A stretch of 64,000 nucleotides of DNA from Botryosphaeria dothidea (lineage: Eukaryota; Ascomycota; Dothideomycetes; Botryosphaeriales; Botryosphaeriaceae): assembly GCA_011503125.2 (NCBI GenBank), contig WWBZ02000040.1:558001-622000 (forward strand). Reading direction: 5' to 3'. Numbering within the stretch: the first letter of the stretch is position 1; each line of letters begins with the position of its first letter. Both the position numbers and the translations under genes were made by a program. Below the pieces are notes generated by a model that was given only the letters and a program-made list of their open reading frames with translations, was not told the origin of the DNA and did not search any database. Shown here piece by piece: positions 34,109-45,520 of the stretch.

Positions 34109-36695
34109 ATGTCAACAGACAATCTTGCGCCTCCGGGCAGCAGCCAGTATTCCTCCGGCACCATGTATGTCGGCGACGGCACTTGGGATTCGGATCGCAA
34201 TACTTTCCTGTTGCCAAACCTCATGGGTCTAAACTTTGACACCATGCGTTACAACGGTACACTCTCCTTAGCACTCCGGTCACATCTGAGCTTGACTGAC
34301 TAGTTTGTAGGCATGGGAAATCGCTTCAAAGACCTTCCGGGCTACAAGTCAATAGTGGTAGGCCATGGAGTCGTCGCCGCAATCACTTTTCTCGGAATCG
34401 TGCCCGCTGCCATCTTCATGGCACGCTTCTACCACCGTAATCCACGCTTGGCCCTGCGCATGCATATCTGGCTCCAGATTTTGACTTTGCTACTTACCAC
34501 CGTCGTCTTCATACTGGGTTGGTTTGCCGTTGGTCCTGGGAGAAGCCTTACGAACCCGCATCACGGTATTGGCTTGGCCGTTTTTGTTCTGGTTCTTGTG
34601 CAGGCTATCGGCGGAGGCATTATTCACCACAGAGAGAAGGGAAGAGAAAGATTCAAGATTCCCCTGAAGTTGATGGTTAGAACCCCCACATCCTTCCACA
34701 GATCTAACACTGACTGAAGTGATTCAGATGCATCAATGGCTGGGACGGGCAATTGCTATTCTCGGCTTCGTGCAGATTCCCTTGGGACTCACGCTTTGGG
34801 GTTCCCCTAAAGTTCTATTCATCCTTTTCGCCCTTTGGGGCTTCGCGCTCTTCCTCTTCTACTTCGTCCTGTCGTACAGAAACCTGCCTGTTGGCGCATT
34901 CGACGACGACGGGACTTATATCTCTGATTACACGTCTGTAACCGAGGACAGACACAGTCGCCGGAGCCATGGGCGTGGGCTGGGTGCCTTGGCTGCTGCT
35001 GGCGCTGCAGGTGCCGGCCTGGCAGCTTTGCGGAGAAGATCGCGAAGTAGAAGGCGCTCTGAAGTACAGTCTGAACAGCAAACGGTCCTAAGCTCCAGAC
35101 CACCGACCTCACATCACAGACCTGGGTCCCGTCATGATCACGACGAATCCTATTTGGACGAGAAGTATTCCGAAGACAGTCGACGTCGTGAAACCACGTG
35201 GCGTGACCGATTTCTGGGTGCTGCGGCAGGTCTTGGGGCGCTCGCGACAGTGAAGAGCCTTTTCAACAGAAGGAAACGCACGGAAGAAGAGGAAGCTAGC
35301 GTCGCCAGTAGCTACGCGCATCCACCCGGTGGACCAACATCCGTCACGCAGACAGACTTGAGCAGGATCGAGGAGGGTAGAGCACCGGCTTCTCCAGGAA
35401 ACGCTGCTGATCGGTATAGACGCACTCAAGAAAGCGAGGTGGCAGAGGATGCCGCTCTCTCAGGAAGTCCGATTCGCAGGCCTGGACCTCGTACCAGGAG
35501 GAGCGGAGACTCTATCAGCGAGTCTTGGGAAAGCAGGGAAAGTTTCGAAAGCGTGCGCGACGAACAGCATGGTGACGGCCATGGTCTTCGTAATGGCATA
35601 GCTGCACTTGGTGTTCTCGGATTCATCAAACATAAGCTGGGCCAAAGGAAGAACCGCCAGGAAGAGACGAGGGTGGAGGAGATGCGGCAACAAGAGATTG
35701 AGAATGAACGGATTGCTCGGATGAATAGCCAGCGCAGAAGGTTCACGGGTGATGGCACTCCTCTGAGAACACCTGGCAGACGATATTCCGATGGGACTGA
35801 AAGCGCGCTTGACTTCAGGGGAAGCAACCCCGAGCTTTCGCGTCACTCACTGCAACGCCCTGGTCCGATCACGCCCCAACGACCCACAATGGGAAGCAGG
35901 ATCGATACGGTCGGTGAAGGCACGCACCACGCAACTGGAGTCCCTCCACCGCCGCATGATCCTTTGCCCGTGCCCACTGGCGGATTTCACGCGCATGCAG
36001 ATTCAGACTCCGAGATCTATGCGTCTCCAAGTAGACGCCCTCGCCACCGACATTCTAAGCGTGATGCAGCATTGGCTGGTACAGGAGCCGCAGTTGCCGG
36101 AGCAGCAATGCCACGGCGAGCTCACAGCCGGCAAAGGCCCCAAAGCAGCGACACGAACGTTACGTCGCCCCCCGTGTCAGTGAAGGTGAAGATGCACAAA
36201 GATGGTCGCCACGTCACCCTGCGCCGTCTGAACGAAGCGGAGGCAGCAGCCGAGCGGGAGGCACGGCGACGCGAGCGCCGACGTGCTGGTAGCTTAAGCT
36301 CTGTGAGCGATGACGAGCGTTGGCGACGAACAGAGAGGATGGAGGCACAGCAAGCCGCAGAGATGGAGAGACAGCAACAACAGTCTGCTACATCTCACGC
36401 GGAGTCGACGGTGCCTCCTCTTCCAGCGATGGATCAGCCACTTCCAGGACCGCCGCCGGGCCCTCCTCCCGTGCCGAAGCACCAGCAGTCGTCTCCACAA
36501 TCGGCAACGAACCTTCCGCCGCCAGCGGCCACCATGAGCGGACTTGGCAGCGGAATAGGCAGCGGAGGGAGCCCATTCAGCCCTTCCGGCACGGAGCAAA
36601 GCAATTACGACAGCAACCGGAGGCGGCGCAGGGCGGAGCGGGCGCAAGCAAGAGCTAGAGGCGGCGGAGCAGGGAGTAGGGTGGAGTTCACGTAG
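34109..36695 (+). CDS. Cytochrome b561-domain membrane protein with long disordered tail
   Basis: Three exons, 34109-34256, 34311-34675 and 34728-36695, give 826 aa. The introns are 54 nt (GTACAC, TTGACTGAC branch, TTGTAG) and 52 nt (GTTAGA, CTGACTGAA, TTCAG). Residues about 60-200 form a b561 core of five predicted membrane helices. Four conserved His occur in the expected helix positions (GHGVVAAITF, RMHIWLQILT, NPHHGIGLAV, MHQWLGRAIA), enough for two haem b groups, so transmembrane electron transfer is likely. No DOMON domain or signal peptide precedes the core. The C-terminal 600 residues are cytosolic-type and disordered: an Ala/Gly patch, many Arg/Ser repeats (RRRSRSRRR), charged segments with EERR-like helices, and a Pro-rich end (PLPGPPPGPPPVPK) that could bind SH3 or WW proteins. 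Known fungal b561-only proteins of this form are uncharacterised. Confidence 0.88.
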
Positions 36696-37370
36696 GCGGC
36701 GAAGGCGTCTTTCCTATCAAAGAATGGTGTGGAGATTGTCTTCTGGGGTGGAGTTCGCCTGACGAACGCCTCATCCCGCAGAGGTCTCGGAGGCAGCGCT
36801 CGGCCAAGACTAAATGGCTTCGATCGTAGTCTTGGACACACCATCACAGGACGGCGGGCAGGAAAGTTCAGAGGTGCAGCAGCTGGGCCGGGGTCGGGAG
36901 GAGCCGACGCGCGAATGGCGCCAGCATGCGAGGGTGGTCTGACTTTTGGTTTCTCCTTTCATATCCCGTGTTTTTCTGGAAGACGTTGGGCGAGCATGGC
37001 GTTAAGGCATGGCCTCCACGTGGAGGAGCTTGAGCTTGTTATTTTGATTGATGATGCATGGCCCTAGTAATTCCCCAACCAGGCACCCGGGAGCGCGGTG
37101 GTCTTGGTTGTAGCTCATGCTTTCTTGCGGAGGCGGACAAATTGCCCTTTCGGGTGGGATGGGGCTGAGAGGTGTGGCTGGTGGCATCCTGTACAAGTAA
37201 TCGCGCCGATTCCAAAGATGATTTGCATAGCGAACTGGACGTCGTCATCGGCTGCTGTGTAACGTTCGATGCCCTGTTTGCGAGCACCGTTGACGCTGGC
37301 GAGCGGCGCAGTCAGCGATGCGGGCTTGAGGCTCTGGAGTCGCACACAGCAACGTCGCTTACAAAGGCGG

Positions 37371-37376
37371 TATATA
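37371..37376 (+). promoter_or_regulatory. TATA box (TATATA)
   Basis: TATATAGGGGAGGG context, 33 bases before the ATG of the candidate small gene at 37404. The spacing would place transcription starts very close to that ATG. Confidence 0.35.
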
Positions 37377-37403
37377 GGGGAGGGTCTCGCGTCGCTTCCC
37401 ATT

Positions 37404-37701
37404 ATGGTGTTGGCAGGCGCCCTCACACTTCTTCTGCTCATCGCCAGCATGCTGTTCGCCGCGCAACGCACGACCACGATACCCGCTCAGCCTGGCTCCG
37501 GTGTTCTCTCGCGCCGCCGTTTCCCGATCAGGATGGGCACGCCGCAGCCCGAGCGCGATGCTGCCTTGGTGTCTCAGGCAGGCCAGTTTTCCATCTCGTA
37601 AGCGCATCTCGGTCGCCAGCGCTCAAATGACAGCCAGCACACGCAGTTGACCGACTCATGTTCGCAGCGTCGCGCGTGGGCAGATTTCATCAGCGGCTTG
37701 A
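37404..37701 (+). CDS. Candidate small secreted or membrane-anchored protein
   Basis: A tentative two-exon gene, 37404-37597 and 37668-37701, encodes 75 aa. The N-terminus MVLAGALTLLLLIASMLFAA looks like a signal peptide with a possible cleavage after the Ala pair. The remainder is short, polar and without cysteines. The first exon meets a GTAAGC donor exactly where it would otherwise stop. The 70-nt intron has a TTGACCGAC branch-like site and TTCGCAG acceptor, and the frame is kept across it. A TATA box lies just upstream. No family is recognised; chance occurrence in GC-rich DNA is quite possible. Confidence 0.28.
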
Positions 37702-37974
37702 GGGGCCAAACTCGATTGTGACAAGAGCTGCAGACAGGAGACAGGGGCGGCTTCACCACAGAGGCATCTGGCTGGATTTTGCTTCAGCAAGCGAACAGAG
37801 CTGCTCGGCCTGCGCCGCCGACTACCCGCTCTCGAGTCATGGCACAAGACCATCATCAGTCAGAACGGCTACGGACCATCAATGCCGTGAGCGGCGAGCA
37901 CCCGCATGCCCGGTGCAGGGCGCAAGGCAGACCAGACGCGCACCGCAGAAGGGCCTTTTGGGGCCAGCAGCGCG

Positions 37975-37980
37975 TATATA
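37975..37980 (+). promoter_or_regulatory. TATA box (TATATA)
   Basis: GCGTATATAGAGGG context, 93 bases before an ATG at 38073. No well-supported gene follows, so its role is unknown. Confidence 0.25.
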
Positions 37981-38439
37981 GAGGGCGCTGCGCTGCGCTC
38001 TCTCGTCCTCAGTCTGCAGAGCCTCCTCACCGCGGGGCAGCCGCCGGCAAAGGCTGCCTTCTCGTACGCAACATGGCCCCCTCCGGTCCCAGGAAAAGCA
38101 CACCCAAGTCGAGGGCGGGCGGCCTGTCCCGGGTTTCGATACGCGCGATTCATTCGGCAGCATATGCCGCAGGCCAGATCAGCTCAAGCTCGACTGCTCG
38201 CAGCGTGCTCTTCGCACTCGTGCGCGCGCGAGACACGACACGCGCCCGACCCGCGCATGGCCTGGCACCGGCAGACGAGGCGGTCATCGGACTGCGCGCG
38301 AGACGGGAGGTCGCAGAGGCGGTGGCAGCTCGTGCGTGGAGCGTGGGCGCAGTCGCGGCAGGCAGGGCGAGGACGGGCAAGGGCGGCGTGGGCGAGGGCG
38401 TGGGCGTGAGCGTGGGCAACGCATGGCGGGCAGCAGCTT

Positions 38440-38475
38440 GGACATGGGCATGGACATGGGCATGGACATGGGCAT
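38440..38475. repeat. Three tandem copies of a 12-bp unit (GGACATGGGCAT)
   Basis: Perfect copies at 38440-38451, 38452-38463 and 38464-38475, followed by a partial copy. One frame would encode alternating Met, Asp and Gly, another Trp, Thr and Ala; neither is a supported gene. Confidence 0.9.
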
Positions 38476-39095
38476 GGGCAGGAGCGCGGTCAGTCTGGCG
38501 GACAGCTGGCCGGCGCGCACCCAGCACCAGCAGCCATTGTTGACGCCATAGTGGGCATGGCATGGCATGGACACCGCATGTCGCAGCGTTGCGGGCTCGC
38601 ACTGACACGCGCTGCTGCCGTCGACAAAGTGGGGTCAGCGATCAAATTTTGATATCGCCTTCGGAGGCAATTGGGATTGGCGTTGGCAGCCGCCGCCAGG
38701 CCCCCACCACGGGCCAGACGCGCGCGCAGAGCTGTCCGGCGGCGTGAAGCGCACGAGGAGGCTTGGGTGCGGCGGCGTGCCTGGGCTGGCGGGCGCGCGC
38801 CGGGCGCCGCGGCGACGCTGCAAGCATCGCCCCTGCTCGCACTTTCCGCGGCGGCCAAGGGCGCGTGCTGTGGCTCGTTCCTGATCTTCTGGGCGTGTTC
38901 GGTCGCTAAAATGCGCTAGTTTAAGGCTGGCTGTTAGTGCAGTCGCAACTGACGGCCTCGCGCTAGCAGGACAAGCACAATGAGGTAAGTCGGATGCTGT
39001 GCGCGTGCGGACGTCGTGTGTCGACCAGGAACTTTATTATTTCACGCCGCCCGCCCATCACTGCTGCTGCTCCGCCCGCCAGCCCTCTGCAGTCA

Positions 39096-41111
39096 ATGGC
39101 AAAGGCTCTCGCCATCCAGTCCACCATGTCCTCTACGCCCTCGAGTACGCCGGTCAAGCGCGCCTGTGACAGGTGAGTGCCCCGCTGCCTCCCGTGCCTG
39201 GAGCCCGCAAGCTGACCCTTCTGCAAAGCTGTCACCGCCGCAAGGTAAAGTGCATTGGCGAAGGCCACAAGCCATGCAAGAACTGCGTGTCCGCTGGCCT
39301 CAACTGCACCTACAATGCCATCCCCCAGAAGAAGGGCCCCAAGGGCTCGCGTGCAAAGGTGCTCTCCGAGCTGCGCGAGACCCAGCGCCAGTCCCAGCTG
39401 GCCGCCACCGGCTATCCAGACCTCTTCAACGCCCACAACATTGCCCTGCAGCGCCAGCCCGGCTTGATGTCTCTGGACCTGATCCACACTTGCGTCGATT
39501 TCTACTTCCAGCAGCTCTACCCCTCTCAGCCCATCCTGCACCACCAGCGCATCCAGGAGGCTATCCTCAGCATGGACCAGAACGTCGAGGCCTACTGCAT
39601 GATCGCTTCCCTCTGTGCCTATATGCTCATTCAGCCTAACATGACCCTGCCGCCGAACGTCGTCCCGCGGGGCCCAGAAGGCCCGATCCCCAACATCAAC
39701 TTCGGCCACGTCCTGCTCGAGGAAGCCGTGCGCGTGAGAAAGAGCTACAACCACATGGAGAACCCCACCCGCTACTCCGTCATCACCTCGTTCTTCTTCT
39801 TCAGCAGTTACCAGTGCCTGGACAAGCACAACACCGCGTGGTACTATCTGCGCGAGGCCACCACGCACGCCCAGCTGCTGGGAATGCACGACGAGGAGAC
39901 GTACAAGACCGGAGACTTCATTGAGACTTCGCGCCGCCGCAGATTATACTGGCTGCTCTTCATCCAAGAGAGGTCGGTCCATTGCCCGTGATACCGTGGA
40001 GAATTCGCCGAAGCTAACTCCCCCGCAGAGCCTACGCCCTCCACAAACACCGCCCCATCACGCTCGACGCTACCATTGAAATCCCGACCCAGGACGAGGA
40101 TCCCACGGAGCGGATCCAGATTTCCGGCTTTATACATCTCATCAACCTTTACAAACCCTTTGACCACACTTTTATGGGCTTGTGGAACAAAGTCCGCACC
40201 GGATGCCTTCCGTCGTGGCTCGCGCAGATGCAAAACCAACTCTCGGACGCGCTTCCAGGTTATCTGGAGAGCACCGAGGCTCAGGCGGTTGATTTGCGCA
40301 CTTCGCAACAATGGCTCCGCACCATGGTCTGGCAGCTGGCCATCAGCCACGGCTTTATCTCCTCGATGGCTACGGATAACACAATGAGCTTTAAGTACCC
40401 TATTGAGATTGCGCGCGACCTCATCACCATGTCAAGCCAATTCTCGCAGCAAGCCATGGAGGTGCACGGAGTTGGCCTGGTGAGTTCCCGAAACGGCTGT
40501 GCCGCTTGCAAAATGTGAACCTTAGCTGACCGCATTTTTTCCCTTTTTCCCTGCAGATTGAGAAGCTTTTCGACGTGGCATGCACATTGACCGACGTCAT
40601 GGCCTGCGTGCCGATGGAGCAAAACTCGTTTGAGATTGGCCCGCGCGATTACCTCGGGCGCTTCCTGAACCTCATCTCGACGCTTCGCGGCGGCCAGTCG
40701 CGCTATCTCGCCCTGCTCCTCCAGAAGATCAACGAAGTGCTTCCAAACATGGCAGTGCCCATGCCACGTGGTCTGAGCGCTACGTCGACGCCTGCCAACG
40801 CACGTCTCGAGGAGCTGTACGAAAGTCCCGCTTCCGTCTCTGCACAGGGGTCGCACGTGGGATCGCACGAGGCGACGCCGTTCGAATCGCCGCCTCCCAT
40901 GAGCATGCCGGTGCCTGTCAGGCAGAGCAGCCACTCAAGCATGCCTTACCCTGACATGCAGGTCACACCGCCATTAGTCCCGCAGAGCCAGGGCTTCCCG
41001 ACCTTTTCGACGGCCATGGGGTTTGCGCAGAGCACCACGACGGCGGCGCCGCCGCAGGGTGCTTACCAGACGCACTCGCAGCATGGCGCGCACGGCGGCT
41101 TCCCCGGCTGA
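39096..41111 (+). CDS. Zn2Cys6 fungal transcription factor
   Basis: Four exons, 39096-39172, 39229-39972, 40029-40479 and 40557-41111, give 608 aa; all three introns (56, 56, 77 nt) have GTGAGT- or GTCGGT-type donors and NAG acceptors. The binuclear zinc cluster is split by intron 1 and reads ACDSCHRRKVKC, then a seven-residue loop, CKNC, six, C (Cys at about 24, 27, 34, 42, 45, 52). It is followed by the basic linker KKGPKGSRAKVLSELRETQ, which I associate with regulators of sugar utilisation such as Suc1/InuR-type proteins. A fungal-specific transcription factor middle domain covers about 90-420 (LIHTCVDFYFQQLYPSQPIL, TAWYYLREATTHAQLLGMHD, RRRLYWLLFIQERAYALHKH). The C-terminal 120 residues are disordered, Pro/Ser/Gln-rich, and may activate transcription. 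A nearby target cluster is not visible. An alternative start is the ATG at 39126. Confidence 0.92.
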
Positions 41112-44100
41112 CGAACGACGCCGCGGCGCACGAGTCAAGATACACAGGTGTGTGTGAGGACGGCATTCAAGCCTTGCACTATTTTTTCTTGGTTTCCGTT
41201 TCCATTGTGATGAGCGACCAGGGTCTTGCAGCCTTGCCTACCCTTGGTGCGCGAATCATACGGGGAAACCGCCGCCGCCGCACCGAGATTGCCCGAATTA
41301 GGGCGTTGGGCAGGGAGCCCCGGCAGGTGCGCGGCTTACCGATTCGGACAGAAAAACGCAAGCATTCGGAAAACAAAAAGCACAAGTTGGGGCTTTGGAT
41401 GGGACGCTACCAAGAAGGACCACAACCGTAACACAAACGCCCGCCGCGCCGTCGGGCAGCCGGGCTCCTTTGTACCTTTTGTTCTTCGTGTTTCTGTTAC
41501 TTGCTTTTGCCGTTCTTTCTTTCCGCAAGCGTGGCGTTGACTAGGAGTGCGGCTTCTAGGGAAAAAGGGTTACGGGTAGCGAATCAGGGTTTCCTCCCGC
41601 GGCGACGGTACGCCGTTTCGCTTAGGTTCTCATCAGCTCGACGTTAGCGTGGCATCATGGGATTTTAGGGTACCACTGTTCTTCAGGCGTGTTCAAGACG
41701 GGGCGGGGCGGGATAAGGCTGCGCAGTGTGTCGGAAAAAGGCCATGTGGTTCGGAAAATGAGTCTTGGGTTGTCGGTACGCAAGAGTTAAGAAGCACATG
41801 TCAGGGAATCTACGTCTACCGGAAAGCAAAACAAAGAGAAAAAAAAATGAAAGCGAGACTTTTGCCAAACGCTCTTCCGTCCTTGCCGCCGCACATAGAG
41901 ATAGATGGAGCCGACCGCCACTGTCTTACGAGTACACGACGCAACTTCCACACGTGGGCGCAAAAGTTTCCGGGCGAGGGCTGTGGACGTCCAGGGTTGG
42001 TCCCAGCAAACGAAGGGCAGTAGGACGGACCACTTACGGCCATAACCTCACGTTTGACTAGGGGCTTGCTGCTTCGCGTTTCATCCCTCCCACGCGGCAG
42101 CACTGCTCTACCTTCTGATCCATACTTTCTTCCGCGCGGCAGACGGTTGCCGACACTTTGATAGGAGCCCAAGAGCCCGGTAGTATGAGGTTGCATGTGT
42201 TGCAGCATCCTGCATTGTCTCTCGGCTGGACCTTTTTTAGTCCACGATGGAGAGCATTGATGCTTAATAGAGGCGGTCAAGGGAAGGGGGGAAAAACAAA
42301 CCATAAAGACTATAGCAAGGGAGCGCCCAAAGAAAGAAGGCGATAAAGTGCAGAGCGGACCAATCGCACGCCGAGACCGTCCGCAATCGAAGCAAATCAT
42401 CAGCCACTTAGTCTCTCAAGCTCCCACGCATTCAACCACACCGCGGCAAGGACCCCCTTTTCCGGCTCCCTTGATTTCCTTGCTTGCGCCCTCTCCGCAC
42501 CTGCTCTATCTCCCGTGATGATGCAGCCGACGACTATACGCTACGGAAGCCTATGTGTCTTGATAGACCATGGTGCTCCGTCAAACGCCGCCATCGCCTG
42601 CCACCACCACCACTAACATCCTTTGACGTTTTCTTGACGAACGAGTACCCGTCAGCTCATTTCTGTCTTAATCTTCAGCTCCCAGAAACCACTGCATAGG
42701 GCGAGCGGGAAGGATTCGAGTTTCCTTGAATTGGGCGAGAGAGCAGACGAGCATCGGAGAGAAGGGATCAGCTCCAATGGTTGGCCTAGGACGGGCATCA
42801 CGGGGAAGAGCTATTGCGGACTATTTGGGAGCACGGGCCTGTCACCGGGTAGGGCGGCGGTAAATGAATGGGAATTAGAGAACGGCGAGTGGACAGCCAC
42901 ACGTTCATCACGATCAAACAAATGCGTCAGGTAGCAGCCCGTGTCTGCGTCTGTGTTGGGAGCGTTTACGTGTTGCTTTGCGTGGGTGTATGTGTATGGT
43001 GTGTGGGCGTAACACGAAAGGGGTGCAGCCGTGGAGGGGGGCGCGTGCGCCGCGTGTGTGGCATACTGTGGCGCATTGGGCTCCTGCGACGGAATGGGAA
43101 CGGGTAAGCTGAATGTGCTGGCGTTGGGCAGTGGTCGTTGACGACGACAACAACGAACGGCAGAGTGGCAGCCGGGCTACGGGACGAAGCAGGCGGCCTA
43201 TCGAGATATCGGCGCGTGGCCGTCCAGGGAGTTACACCGTAGATACATCGAACAGGCGGTCCGGGACGGAACGGTGTGTATGTAAGTGTAGGGGATGGGA
43301 CATGGGCGTGGCTGAGGCACCGAGAGGAGGGAGTGTGTGTGGGTGAACGAGTTTGAGAGGGGCGCCGCGCCGGCTCGGAGCTGGCCCGACATGGTAATAC
43401 GGGATGGGTGGCAGCACACAGGGCCTCCCGCGCAAATGCCTGCTGGGATCTTATTTTTTGCTAATGAACGGGGCCAGAGCTCTCTCGTGCTACACGCTGT
43501 CCATAGTTCGCCCCTTGCCGCATGCCCAGATGCTGCACGTCTGAGATCCCGATCAAATCAAATTGCACACCAGCCGAGGCGGGAAAGCAGAGTTTCGAGG
43601 GTGCATACCGCTGAAGAGGGGATTTTCAGAGCGCCAGGCGCGGGTAGCTCCCACGCGGGTCAAGGAAGAATGCGAGTGCGTGCGCACATGGCATTGCTGG
43701 CATTGCATGGAATGGACTACATGGGTGAACATGGACCTTCTGTCGTCCTGCCCATGGCCATTGCCTCATCCGGTTGCCTCGCCTTTTCTCACATTGACGA
43801 GGCACCAATCTCCCACCTTGTCCAGACACACACACGACACATAGGCACACAAACTTTCCGCAGACCGCTGCATCGAAGAAGCATCAATGGCATGGAAATA
43901 GGCAGTTCCCCGATGTATGCCGGAGTGCCGGATCGGCCTGCCTGCCCGCGATTCGTCAAAGCCCCACCGCGTGCAACCACGCGGTTTCTGCATGGGGGTT
44001 CATGCACGGTTACGACAAGTCAATGGGAGAAATCGAGGGCGTTGAGGAGAGCAGGACTGCTACTAAGCTCAAGCTTCAGATCTACCGCACGCATTCGCTT

Positions 44101-44285
44101 TGCATTCCTTGTTTCGGCACCTGCTGGTGCGTGACGAGCGGGCAATATTGGTCGCGTTCCTCTAGCGCGGATTCTTGCCCTGCTACTAGTGCACGTAGAT
44201 CTACTATAAACCCATCATCCGCGCAGGGAAGAAGTTTGCGTTAGTTAGTTCGTAGCAAGATGCAGATTGTTCGATCAGGCCGGCC

Positions 44286-44309
44286 GGCGGCGGCGGCGGC
44301 GGCGGCGGC
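44286..44309. repeat. GGC trinucleotide run
   Basis: About eight consecutive GGC/GCG units inside gene-free DNA. Confidence 0.85.
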
Positions 44310-45468
44310 TGGACGGAAGCGCGAGGGTAAGGCTGGGTCGGGGGAGATACTGGTTGCGGAATGTTTAGGGTCAGCGCAGAGGGCATCATCCAGGCAGGCT
44401 GATGACGACGCAGGAAAGCGATGGGCCACGAGCTACGAGGCGGAGCCGCGGCGACTGCCAGTGCCCGCGCAGGAAAAACAGACACGGCGAGGCTCCCGCG
44501 TGGTCGCGGCTCCGCACGCGGTACCATGCTGTGACGGTGACGGGATGGCGCTGGGTGGGTGTATGGGTGTATGGGTGAAGCCAGCAAGCAATGTTTCTTT
44601 CGCAGGGCATGATGCGGAAGGTGGGGTAGGGTCAGCCTCCAGTGGGGCACTGGGCGCTTCCTGCCTGGCTGCCAGATTCTGCGCGCGCTCCTTCAGCCCT
44701 CGCTTGCGCCTTGGGCAGAGAATCATCACCACAACGCCAAAGCCTCGTGACGTACGTGACGCTGCCGCGGGCGCGGCGGTGAAGAAATGCACACAACACG
44801 TCTCCGTCGCCGCGCGAAGCCATGCTGCCTGATGCTGATGCATGCGTGACAGCTGACAGGCGACAGGAGGGCACTGACCGGTCTCGCAGTGGGGTGCCAG
44901 AGCCACAGCACCCGCCCGCCAGCCAGCAGGACAGCAGCCCGACCAGCACGGGATGGCGCGAGGAAGGTGTTGCGATGCGGCCGCAGCCAACCACCAGCAA
45001 CCGCTTTGCTAACCACGGCATGGATGGCCCTGGTAGCCCGTCTTCATCACAGCAACCACCACTACCACCTGAACGCTCACCGGCAACCTGCGAGTCCCGG
45101 CCAGGGTCCAGCCGCGCACCCACCGCAGCGCAGCCCCCCAAGGCCCCAACGTCACCAACACCCTAAGCCCACCTCACCAGATCCTTCCGCTCGCCAGATG
45201 CGCGACACCCAGGGGGCTCAGGCCAGCGGCCTCGGGGCTGACGTACAGAAGCAGCATGGCCAAATCCAGCAGCCCGCGGCTGGGAGAGGATCGACCGGAA
45301 TGGTTCGCAGTGATCCGCCCATCGCGCCCTTATCGCCCGCGTGTTGCATCATCTCGACCGGCAGAGCCACGGGGCGGACAGCAGGAGCGGGTAGTGTTCG
45401 AGCGGCAAGCCACTAGCCATCGATCCGGAAGGGCGGACGGAGGGTGGGCAAGGGCGGAGCAACGGGGA

Positions 45469-45520
45469 CAACAACGACAACGACGGCGGCGGCGACGACG
45501 ACGACGGCGACGACCACAGC
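45469..45520. repeat. Imperfect ACG/ACA/GGC trinucleotide run
   Basis: A stretch of period-3 sequence built of CGA, CAA and CGG units (acaacgacaacgacggcgg at its start). No supported gene covers it. Confidence 0.8.

Larger units (their letters stand above)
36696..39095. other. 2.4 kb region with two TATA boxes and low-complexity DNA
   Basis: Between the b561 and Zn2Cys6 genes. TATATA motifs at 37371 and 37975 are the clearest in the window. A possible small gene follows the first (listed separately). A 156-codon Ala/Arg-rich frame (38073-38543), ending in a 12-bp tandem repeat, follows the second but has no other support. Confidence 0.4.
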
